Assembly: GCA_947359465.1 (NCBI GenBank)
Contig: OX375873.1
Location: forward strand, 95,157,478-95,221,477
Length of the DNA stretch: 64,000 nt
DNA from: Metellina segmentata
Lineage: Eukaryota; Arthropoda; Arachnida; Araneae; Tetragnathidae
Direction of reading: 5' to 3'
The translations under genes were made by a program, and so were the position numbers. Positions within the stretch are counted from its first letter, which is position 1, and each line of letters starts with the position of its first letter. A model generated the notes under the pieces. That model had not been told where the DNA came from and ran no database searches. It saw only the letters and a program-made list of their open reading frames with translations. This document shows positions 54,796-64,000 of this stretch, in pieces.

Positions 54796-57700
54796 ACAGC
54801 TCACAGGTAGACACACCCACTGATCCACTTAAAAATTTTAAATCGAGCTCTGAAAGGATAAAATAGAATTGACTATTCAATAGTTAAATGTGCTATTAAA
54901 ACACGACATAAATCCATATTTATTTGTAGATAAATTTCTATTGAACATATCGTCAATACCACGGCAAAGGCGGGGATGTGGAAAATCTGTTTCCTGAAAA
55001 ACCTTTTGTTGCAAAGAAAGTGAAGGTATATCAATTCAGGCTATTTGGATTACAAATCAGTTTGTGCTTTTTGCATATCCCAAAACATTGAATATAAGTC
55101 TAGAAAATGCATTTAGAAGGAAACAACGAAAGGTCTAGATTCGTGCCTTTGGTGTGGGGTCGACAATACTACAATTAATTTGGGGAGATAGCGGTAAAAT
55201 CTTTTCTGTCTGAAAAAATCACTATTGATTAGTAAATGAAATGATGCAAAGAGTCGAAATTTTCCCTTATTTGAAAGGCGAATAACAAATTCTGTAAATA
55301 CCAGAGATTTGATGTGATTCGAAAAGCAAACGCCTCGATTGAATAAAAAAAACACGTTTCTTATTAAAGGCTGACCCGATGGTGGTCTGGATGAAATGCT
55401 TTTGTGGTGAATTTCAATCTGTGTATCCAATAGAAGGTTTTTTATGGAAAAGTACTGGTCCTAAATTAAGGACCAGATTATTTTATCTTTTATTTTACTT
55501 TAAGTATATTTTCCTTACATCTACGATCGTTCTTCCGGTCTCGTGGAAAGTCTCCAAAGACTAGAATAAGGCATTTTTACTTCCTCGGGAAATTCAATTG
55601 CGAAAATTACACTGAATCTATTATACAACTTCTTTCAGTGAACCACCTAGTTGGAGCGTTTGTGCTACTTTAAGTAGGTATTGGGTTTGAATCCCGGTTT
55701 GTAAAGACATGGATTGTGGTAATTGCTCCTTTTAGAAAAACGGCGGATTTTCCATAGGATTCTCCTTTAAATAACCCCCAGTTTACCCGTTGAAGTGGTT
55801 AATGGTTGCCCATTAAAATTAAAGAATAAATTATTTCCGCGAAAATTTCTACAAAGTTTTAGTTGTAGTGTGTGAACAATATTGCTCAAATTCAACATTT
55901 AGCTGGGATGTATCTTAATTTGGTATGAACAAAAATGGCATTGTCTTGTCTTCGGAACAAATCTAAAATCGTGAACTAATTGATTACGGATTTTTAAGAT
56001 AATCTGTAAATTATTTCTTTGAACTCTGATGCAATAACTAAACCTCATTCTCTTTCCTGTCGAAATTTTGTATGGTAAAAAATTTGTATTTACAACACTT
56101 TCAAAATAATTTTATCTTTTTAATTACTCTTTTATTTAAATGCCTGCCTTTATGCAGAATATTATAATAAATAAGATACCTATCAAGAATGTATCGTAAT
56201 TAAAATAAATTTGTAAAATTTATGCATCGCTGCAAGTTTCTTGTAAGCAGATTCGGCATTGTGGCACTGTGTTGAGGGAAAAAGGTTAAGAAAATCATAA
56301 TTGCTAAGGATTTTCGTAGTTCAAGGATAGAATATAAAGTTTCCACCGACATTATATAGTCACTTTTGGATAGTTAATCCTTTGTTTCCTCCGAGCTGGA
56401 AAGCTACTTAATTTCCAAAAAAGGCCGAAACTTGCATTTTGATTAAGCAATTAAACGCTGAAATAAAAAAATTAGTAGAAGTAAATGAGGAAATTAAATA
56501 GAGAAAGAACAAATCTCTTGCCGGAATGGTAAGCGTAGGAGGTATAATTGTCCCAACAAGGTCTTTGAGACAAAACCCGAGGTACTTAATAATAAATGTG
56601 TCAACGGAGGCACGCAAGAGACTCACCATTCACAATCGGCCTACTTCGCTGCTGAATTCGTTTATCTGTTCAAGACATTGCGAAACTTCGGACGTAACAA
56701 GCCGAATACCGGAGAGAAGTTATGGAACGTTTGAAATGCAGCGACTTCAATATCTTGACACGAGATCGTCCACTTGTTTCAATGCATATAAGGATAATAA
56801 GTCCTCACTTAATTCAAAGCTGTTATCTGAATGAAAGTTATCGTGAAAGTATAGGAAGGAATGAAACATACGCGGCTATAAAAACTCCCCATTCAATTAT
56901 TACTAAAGACAGATTTAAAGATTGTACGAGGAACTTTTTCGACTCATTTCGATAATTTATTATTTCACAGTTTTAAGCTTAGGTATGGTATTTTGATCGT
57001 CGGACTACCTTCCTTTATTAATGGGGGAAATTTCTTAGCTATCCAGTTTTTAAAATTGGGCAGGTAAAAAATTTCCCATGTTTATTTGCATCAAATTACA
57101 TTAATTATTTCAAATTTACATCAATATTTAGCAAAGTTTTCTTTTATCTTTCATAAAATTTATGATTTTTAATTCCTGATAACAATTTTAACTTCTTAGG
57201 TTATATATACTTTCATGATTATGAGGTCATTGTGAAACTGATTCGTATATAATCGGTTTTAATTTTCACTGAATAAAACTAATGGCTGGTCCTAATAGAG
57301 CCACAGATGTACCAATGATCCATTTTCTCGACCTTTTGTACAAGAATAGTAAAAAAAAGTAAAATTTGTGAAATTTTACAGCAATACATTCGTGTCTGTA
57401 GAATGTAATTATCTTTTAAAGGGATATAATTATTTTAAACTTAAGAAAGATCGTAGGTTAGTAAGAAGATTTGTTATTTAGAGTATTCAGGTGGAGAGGG
57501 TCCGACCAATAATTCCTTGAATTGCTGGGAAAATAATAAATTTTTTGGTTTATCTATCTGAGTGGGTAATAGTTCCTTTTTCTCCTGGTGGTAGTAACGT
57601 GAAATAAGCCGGGAAGGAGCTAGTTTTTACAACATTTTCAATGATAGAAAAGTTCATAAATTTTGTAAATTGTCTTTAATCCACAAGTATTTTGACTCAA

Positions 57701-57909
57701 GTGAAAGATTTTTCAGAGCTTCTACATAGCTAGTCCACACATGAATACTGATTGCTATACAATTGCGCAATTTAAAAACGAGTCATTGGTCAATTGCGTA
57801 TCTTACGATTCATATTTATAGATTAGCCCATGTAAAAGTCAATATCAAACCAGTTCATATTAAATTATAAGCATGACGCAATTTACAAAAGTAAGAATAA
57901 TTGATACTA
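54796..57909. other. 3.1 kb without recognised gene
   Basis: Unrecognised frames at 55113-55430 (minus) and 56408-56955 (both strands). A tRNA-like segment with a B-box-like GGGTTTGAATCCCG lies near 55640-55705 and might be the head of another SINE family; the cloverleaf is not convincing. Confidence 0.4.
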
Positions 57910-58069
57910 CACTAGTGTTCAAATTAAGCGAACTTTCACTTTTGGGTGATTATCTCCAGAACTATACATAGGTTGAAAATCCAAAAAAATAACCATACAA
58001 CAGTTATGGTTTATACACGCATAATCGTGCGTAAGACTCATCAGTGCAGGAAGGTCTAAAACAGAGATC

Positions 58070-58285
58070 CCAATATCGACACAGAAAATGAATTAATAGG
58101 AGGTATGGTCCCCTCTTACAGCTACACTGCTCTCACAACGTGTTCATACTGGAAAAGTGGCAGTTTATGAGTCCCTGTGGCAGATGGTCTCACTGCTCCA
58201 GCAATGCTGTTTTCAGGTCCTGGATGGTTCTGGGAGGGGGAAAGCGAGTTGCAATTAACCTCCCAAGAGCGTCCCAGCTGTATGT
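58070..58285 (-). pseudogene. Tc1-like transposase, C-terminal fragment
   Basis: The minus strand reads LGRLIATRFPPPRTIQDLK, then TALLEQ-stop-DHLPQGLIN, ending shortly before GPY near the element end. This is the C-terminal block of arthropod Tc1-like transposases (L-G-R-x-I, P-P-P-x-T, L-P-Q-x-L-I). At least two in-frame stops. Confidence 0.8.
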
Positions 58286-58920
58286 GATATGTGTTTACGG
58301 GGAAAATAATAAACAAATGTGTATTTGTTAAAAGTTGAAAATGAATACTTGTAGTAAGTACTTATATTTCATGAGATGTCCATTATCTAATCTGATATAA
58401 AATACAGGAGTGCATATATGGGGTGGGATACAAGATCACAAATTTAGATACAGAAGAAGCTCAAAAAGATTTAAAAAGGATAAGTCTTAAATATGTAACG
58501 ATCAAAGAAATACACACAAAATGGAGGATAATTAAAACTTTTATTGATTTCAAAATTTCATGGATTGTGCTATTAATTTTTTTTTCTCAAATACTAAATA
58601 TATAAAAAGTATAACATTATGGTTATCCATCAGCTAAATCGTATTTTCAGAAGTTAGCTAGTAAAGGTTTCGTAAGAAAGTTTTGAAAACGGTTTCAGTG
58701 AAATAGATGTGTTATAGTTGAAAGTAATTTATTGTTCCTAATTAAAAGAGTTTTTTGGTTTCCATTATTACATTTGATAGTTTCAAATTTTACTGCTCGT
58801 TTAAATGATGAAGAAATTTATAATTTTATAAAAATTTGGATTTGATACTTTCAAGTTGCGCCAAGAAATTATTCAATTTATTATATAAATTACTCAAGAA
58901 ATCATATTATTATGCTTAAA
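58286..58920. other. unassigned insert inside the Tc1 element
   Basis: AT-rich with a 60-codon plus frame (58423-58605) of unknown nature. It adjoins the Helitron terminus at 58921 and may include genomic or element sequence carried in with later insertions. Confidence 0.35.
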
Positions 58921-59085
58921 CTAGAAAAATTACCCGGCGTCACTCGGGTTGAATTGGTTAACTACTTTCCCCTTTCGAAAAAAAAATACCAAATCGTTTA
59001 AGTATGAGTAAAAAAAGTACATTTCAACATTTTTTTAATTACTACACAACCTACTTTGGACACAAATCCTATATTCAACTAGTTA
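58921..59085 (-). mobile_element. Helitron 3' end (fragment)
   Basis: On the minus strand: GGATTTGTGTCCAAAGTAGG, then the hairpin ACCCG/CGGGT, a short spacer and CTAG at 58921-58924 followed by T. Same order as the 3' end of the 5.6-7.2 kb Helitron. The 5' part is absent. Confidence 0.7.
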
Positions 59086-59137
59086 CCACCGTCCCAGCCT
59101 AAGCCATTCGGTGTATTACTTCGTATTTTTGACAGAC

Positions 59138-59213
59138 GGTCAGATGACGAGGCAACATCTGAGCTGACACTCCACTCTCCAAACTTCCACACCAACCCAA
59201 CGTGAGGACTGTT
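59138..59213 (-). repeat. SINE body fragment
   Basis: GGTCAGATGACGAGGCAACA, CTCCAAACTTCCACACCAAC and CCAACGTGAGGAC are the inverted middle of the SINE body. Confidence 0.75.
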
Positions 59214-59224
59214 GGCAACAAACG

Positions 59225-59730
59225 ATAAAACGTCTCAAATTCGCTCAGGCATACAAGTTTTCGTGGCATGCTTTGGGCCCTTTATTTCATGTGCATGGAA
59301 GTCTGAACCAGACATCATACCTAAACATCATTGCTGACAAAGTGCATCCGATAATGCTGATGGTTTATCGTAATGGCGATGAGTACTTTTAACAGGATAA
59401 TGCGTCCTGCCATAGGGCTGGCATTGTACAGGATAAGTTTGAGGAACATGAAGGAGAGGTCACTTTGTTCAGGTGGCCCTCACAATCCCCAGAACTTAAT
59501 TATATTGAGCACTTGTGAGATGAAGTCGAAAAAGCCATCAGACATCTAGATCCACAACCATCCAATCTCACACTGTTGTAAAGTGCCATTTTTCCAAGCA
59601 TGGTCTCAGTTTTCACAAACGAACTAACAACATCTCATAGAGTCCATACCAAGAAGAATCAATTCTGTATTAAAGGCAAAAGGTGACCCAACGACATATT
59701 TACGGGTGTGATTATAATAAACTGGGCCGC
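59225..59730 (+). pseudogene. second Tc1-like transposase relic, catalytic and C-terminal part
   Basis: The plus strand reads YLNIIADKVHPIML, then stop-QDNASCHRAGIVQD (catalytic Asp), WPSQSPELNYIEHL-stop-DEVEKAIR (Glu block) and, after a frameshift, a tail near 59640-59700 resembling the family's C-terminus. In-frame stops: TAA before QDNA, TGA after EHL, TAA after LTLL. It belongs to a different Tc1 subfamily from the element it interrupts. Confidence 0.85.
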
Positions 59731-59789
59731 TCGGTGTATCTTACACCTGCAAAAAATAAAAAATAAACCGAATGATAACATTGAGTGGA

Positions 59790-59906
59790 AGCGACGCAGA
59801 GATTTACACTCAAGTCTCTAACAATCAGCACTCGAGACTGCCCTGCTTCCAGTCTCCCGACGATTCATCGCTTCATTTCATAATCTAAACGTAGGTGGTA
59901 ACTCAT
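59790..59906 (-). pseudogene. Tc1-like transposase, N-terminal fragment
   Basis: ATG at 59904-59906 on the minus strand. Reads MSYHLRLDYEMKR, a TGA stop, then IVGRLEAGQSRVLIVRDLSVN, the helix-turn-helix start of Tc1-like transposases (G-R-L-E-A-G-Q-S). Lies about 255 bases inside the right inverted repeat. Confidence 0.85.
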
Positions 59907-60163
59907 GTTAATTGTTTGCTTTAGACTTTAGACAAAAAAACACCACGAAATTCATCGTGGTATGCGAGCGAAAGAAGCACAGAAAATCTCATTCGCTTAG
60001 GAAGCTTGTTCCTCTAAATGTACCACCCACACGTATGTGTACGCTTACGTATTCAACACTAAAGATTTGCATCTTTGTTTGGAGGTATTACTTTTACCTT
60101 TCGTTTAGTAATTTGCGAGAAATTCGTCAAAATATTCAAATTCTCTATTTTTGAACACCAGTG

Positions 60164-60664
60164 TATTTTAGGTTATTGGAAACAAAACCAAATTCCTTAT
60201 TTTCTTTCACAAAAAGTCCAAGCGCTTGATTAGATAGGCATAACCACGCAAAATGTATTATGAACACACATTTTATTATGATTAATCTAATATTATCTAC
60301 AATATGACACAAAATGTGATACGGCAGCACTATAACCAATGATGACTCAACAAAGTGTCATGTTTCCCGAAACGACACTATGGGCATGTATTCTGATGTG
60401 TGAGCCAAGTCAACTCATAAATTTCAAATGGAAATCAAATTGGTCACCCACACTTGAGCAATCATCGTGTCTTCACATAACCTGAAATATCTTATTGTAG
60501 TTACGAAACCGGCATAGACATATGTGTGGGCTATACGTATAAACAAGGCCCCAATGGGGATTAATTCATGGACATCAAATGTAAGTAGACTCGTAATGGT
60601 AACTAAGCCCACTCTGGAGCAACACAACTGGCTATGGTTGAATAATCCTAAGAAAGTAGACTGA
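60164..60664. other. no recognised feature apart from a short SINE piece
   Basis: A minus-strand SINE fragment (GGAGCAACACAACTGGCTATGG) lies near 60610-60640; the rest is unrecognised. Confidence 0.4.
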
Positions 60665-61035
60665 GAATACTGTAGAGAGAAGCTTCGAAAAGTGTGACTA
60701 GCATGTCAGTTAGTTGTCACGATTGTTCTGTGAAAAATTGACTTGGGTAGCCGATTTGGCATTTTATCGCCACGTTTGGTAACATCTTTGGTGATATTAC
60801 ATCAAACAGGGTAGGTGTTTGAATGCGCCTTTCTGTGGAGTGGCGAAGGAATTGCTGAAATCGTCAAAATCTACCACTATGCACCAATCAGATGATTAAT
60901 CAATGGATATGAGATTTCTCTCTTCCCGTCAACCAATAAGATTATGTATACTAGGTTCCGCCCATTTGACAAAAGTAGTCGAAGGGTCACGTTACTAATA
61001 GTTTTGGCACATAAAAAGGTTACCAAAAGCATTCG
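60665..61035 (+). repeat. dispersed repeat of unknown class, copy 3
   Basis: Shares with 45340-45715: GAAGCTTCGAAAAGTGTGAC, TTAGTTGTCACG, TTCTGTGAAAAATTGACTTGG, GTAGGTGTTTGAATGCG, AAAATCTACCACTATG and ACCAATCAGATGATT. Same orientation. No ORF. Confidence 0.7.
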
Positions 61036-61979
61036 AAAAAATACACGAAATGTACTCTTTGTTATTAAAAAAGAAATGTAAACTTTTTACCAGGTACAGA
61101 CATAATTTTCTTGCAAGCATTCACAAATTTATCAGAGGAAATGAAAGTGTGATCAACAAAGACTTGCTATAGATGTGTTACACCCTCTAATTAGTAACAA
61201 CGCTCACTTTTTTAATACAATTTTCCAGAAACTGACACACCTCTTCCTATTTATTACCCGAACTTTCATTCATTCTTCTAAAATCCCTATGTTTACAAAC
61301 ATGCACACACATTTGATCCTTTCAAGAGCCGAGAAACAATTCCGTCCCTTGTTATTTCTTTATCCTATTTAGACACCACAGAGGAAGAAAAAATTCCTTA
61401 TTGCATCCATGCCCACTAAATCACGAAAATTCGTGAACTGATGCCAAGGTATTATTGACTGGCCTGCTGACTCCTACAGAGGTCAAAGGATGAGAGTCTT
61501 TAGCGTCTTTAATAACTGGTTCCAAGTTGCAATGAGTAATTTGAATTTTGCGTGTTGCCACCCATTTAGATCGAATAATTCATACCCTCCTTGTGATAGC
61601 TGATCAGGACACACAGTGACCGGTGTTATTTACTGGGAATTAATGTTGTGAAGCTTTTATCACGGTATTCCTGCAGATCGGTTTACTTGATGGTTAAAAT
61701 ATTATCTCCCTAATGAGCTACTCTGTCTTCATTGCTTTCAGCTTGTCTCGGGCAATCTTTAAAGGAGATCCCGCTCTGTGTGGTTCACTCACTTCGGGGT
61801 GATTACTGGGTGAGGATTGCGGAATGAACGTGTTTCATCATTATCGGTGCTGCTCGTATGGTGCTGGACCTGCTGAGAAGTCAGTTCACTTACTTCCAGA
61901 AGTGATTTTTAGATGAGTAGAGCAACTAAATATCTAAGAGGTCAGACAAAAAGTTTATCGTTGTTGGATTATAGAAGGT
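61036..61979. other. no recognised gene
   Basis: One plus frame at 61175-61372 without a recognisable domain. Confidence 0.4.
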
Positions 61980-62419
61980 TTAATCATCCTGATGGTTGTC
62001 TCGATGAGGTATATCGTCATTAGCACAACTGACGAAGTCTTGATGGACGAGATATCTCGTTCGTAGAAAAAACTGACCAGATCGTGATTTCGCCATCATC
62101 AAAAAAAGGCCTTACCATTTAGAATTCAATCGGCATTCTTTTCACAAGCCATTTTGCTTCGAGAAAAATTTTCCAGGTCTTGATGGATGAGTAATTTTGG
62201 TAATTTTTTAATTAACATCGTACAAGAGGAACACCACGGTCTAGTAACGACGGTCCGGGATCAATCCCCTATGGAAAAGGTCCGAGGACAAGACCACATA
62301 ATTTTGAACCACGGTCTAATGACGATGCAACACCTGAGCTGTCAACCCACTCTCCAAACTTTCACACCAACCCAACTTTGATGGATGAGGTAAGTCGTCG
62401 AAACAACTAGAATGGTTAA
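61980..62419. mobile_element. palindromic MITE, copy 7, split by a SINE
   Basis: TTAA at 61980-61983 and 62416-62419. Left end AATCATCCTGATGGTTGTCTC, right end GTCGTCGAAACAACTAGAATGGTTAA. Internal GACGAGATATCTCGTT near 62048 and GACCAGATCGTGAT. The SINE plus one target duplicate accounts for about 198 bases, leaving a MITE of about 240. Confidence 0.75.
62192..62377 (-). repeat. 5'-truncated SINE inside the MITE
   Basis: Plus strand: TTTTTTAATTAACATCGTAC, GACGGTCCGGGATCAATCCC, TTTTGAACCACGG, CTCCAAACTTTCACACCAAC. Flanked by TTGATGGATGAG at 62180-62191 and 62378-62389, a perfect 12-bp target duplication. The head is missing, so the copy was truncated on insertion. Confidence 0.9.
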
Positions 62420-63754
62420 ACGTACTTTATATACTAGTCTGAACACCAGTACTGTGTTGCCTTTCCGCCGACTTTAGCGGTCAAGAGACACTCATGAACG
62501 CAGCATGCAATGTCTCAGAGGCGCTAGAGATGGGCTCTAAAACCCCGAGTCTACTTCCCATGTATTGATTTTTGACACTGCAAAAATACCTCTTTGCAAA
62601 TAAAATACTCCAAATGCATAAAAATTTCTTTTATCACATTTAAAACTAAACGGTTATTTCATTGTTAAAATATCCTCCGTAGCATACCTTCTTTTGGTTT
62701 GTACGGGCTTCACGGGCCCGAGGTACTTCAGTGATCTTTTCTTTTCACATGGACTTTGACTGTCTTAGCAAACTTAGGGGTCGTACTGCCTGAAAACCCA
62801 AGCGATTCTATCCTAATTTCATCCCAATACTCCTTTCCCCCATCCCTCTTTTTTCACACTCACTTTCATCACATTTTTTTTACTTGACGTTGTCTTGTAA
62901 ACACAGCTTGGGCAAACATGGCTAAGGCTCTTGAGGCTATTTAAGGTTTTCACATTCCTCAATGAATCAGAAGTCAAATGTATTTCAAATGCCAGTTTAT
63001 TGGCCGTAAGAATTGTTTGGCGCAAAGGTAGCATTATTTGTAACAAGGGAGGTATTGCCATATCGCGCCCACCATGAACTGTATGTAGGGGGAATAGTGA
63101 ATGCTTTCCATAATGATTTAGGTAAGATGGCACGCACTTAAATGTCGTCTTAAAGGGACTCCAGTGCACATAAATCTTTCAAAATTTCGATTATTTTTTT
63201 TTACATTACTTTAAATAAATGTATATACAATTCTGTTTAAAATGATAAAAAAAATATTTATGCACGTACCTGAAGTAAGGTCAATTTTATGCTTGAAAGT
63301 TCAAAATCTGAAAATGTGTATTTTTTCTATAAAAGGAACATTTTTTTAAAGTCTATTCAAGCAAATATAAGAAAAAATGGTTTAGAACTGTAACATGCCC
63401 TATAACATATTTTAACAAAAGCATTTTTTTCCCATATCCTCAGGAAAGTTCATTTTGAATGTTGAATAGGATAAAAATTGGTCAATTTTCAAAATAATAA
63501 AATATACATAAATAAAGAGTTAAAGAAAAACAATCCTCAAAATTTCTCATTTTAAGTTTTTTTTTTTTAATCTTTGTGTTAAAATGTTTAAAAGTGTCCC
63601 TTCAAAACCTTTATGAAAAAAATCAAATCAATACCCATAAAGGATTCTGAGAAAATGTTCCTTAAAATTTGACCATGTAAACATTACGAAGATAGGATTG
63701 CACCCGTCCCCTTAAAGAAACCAAGGCACTTTCTAACCAGTTAACTTAACTTCA
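62420..63754. other. no recognised gene; 116-codon minus frame
   Basis: The minus frame 62819-63169 is the longest here (Leu/Ser/Lys-rich, no recognisable motif or domain). Beyond it the DNA is very AT-rich with poly-T runs. Confidence 0.35.
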
Positions 63755-63870
63755 CCACATACGAAATTCGAATTCGCAACCAAGATTACCTATTATATTA
63801 CCAAGATTACCTTCAGTTTACCTATTTCTTAAGAGCAATGTCTTCAACCACTCGACTACTGATGGAGCTA
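63755..63870 (-). repeat. tRNA-like segment, possible SINE head
   Basis: The minus strand reads GTCGAGTGGTTGAAGACATT, a D-arm/A-box pattern, then a TAGGTAA spacer with a duplicated ACCAAGATTACC and a B-box-like GCGAATTCGAATTTCG. Not a foldable tRNA. It differs from both heads of the common SINE. Confidence 0.4.
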
Positions 63871-64000
63871 CCTTCACATTCCATATTATTTAATGTGAAC
63901 GTATATTGCGGAATTTGTTTCTGTGCTGGCAATCATCCTATTTCATGCTCACATTTTTGTAGAGCATCAACTCCTTAACAGTAACACAAAGGTATGATAT

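Larger units (their letters stand above)
57910..60163 (-). mobile_element. Tc1-like transposon split by later insertions
   Basis: Ends CACTAGTGTTCAAA (57910) and TTTTTGAACACCAGTG (to 60163) are inverted and flanked by TA (57908-57909, 60164-60165). The transposase C-terminus lies at 58070-58285 and the N-terminus at 59790-59906, both minus strand, in correct order for one element. Between them are a Helitron 3' end, a SINE fragment and part of a second Tc1-like element in the opposite orientation. Confidence 0.7.

Noticed and set aside
62819..63169. 116-codon minus frame as a host protein
   Set aside because: No recognisable domain or motif and no exon-like context; length is not convincing alone in AT-rich DNA.

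Overview
This is an AT-rich, gene-poor stretch of an animal nuclear genome. No conserved host protein-coding gene, functional tRNA or rRNA was recognised. The mixture of Tc1/mariner, hAT-like, Helitron and Ty3/Gypsy elements with an abundant tRNA-derived SINE fits an arthropod. A spider or other arachnid is my best guess, from family resemblance only. Nearly everything that can be named is a mobile element or its debris.

Layout. 0-5 kb: SINE fragments, two palindrome-rich MITEs and a hAT-like relic. 5.6-7.2 kb: a non-autonomous Helitron with both ends visible. 7.5-10.6 kb: three more MITE copies and a somewhat GC-richer unexplained stretch. 10.7-13.8 kb: a Tc1/mariner-superfamily element with perfect 25-bp inverted repeats; its transposase gene is split by a 2.2-kb nested insertion carrying a THAP-like exon and a possible SWIM-type exon. 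14.5-18.4 kb: a decayed Ty3/Gypsy pol followed by an LTR-like segment and a leader with an 80-bp tandem repeat. 19.3 kb: a LINE RNase H relic. 20.6-28.3 kb: the centrepiece, an apparently intact Ty3/Gypsy element on the minus strand (7,674 bp, LTRs identical by eye, 5-bp target duplication, PBS, PPT, gag and pol in different frames).

28.3-43 kb: mostly unrecognised AT-rich DNA with SINEs, a deleted Tc1 element (35.7 kb), a hAT-like copy holding two tandem Helitron-like elements (38.5-40.0 kb) and a MITE. 43.4-44.2 kb: seven copies of a 114-bp repeat. 45-46.4 kb: a dispersed repeat invaded by a short hAT element. 47-55 kb: SINEs, microsatellites, a 405-bp triplicated unit interrupted by a SINE, and a 151-bp duplication. 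57.9-60.2 kb: a Tc1 element split by other repeats. 62 kb: a MITE split by a SINE. The rest is unrecognised.

How the parts work together. The young Gypsy element probably makes Gag from its own ORF and Gag-Pol by -1 frameshifting at GTTAAAC next to the gag stop. The SINEs, Helitrons, MITEs and hAT fragments lack their own enzymes and would depend on partners elsewhere. The nested insertions give a relative chronology, with the Gypsy insertion among the youngest events.
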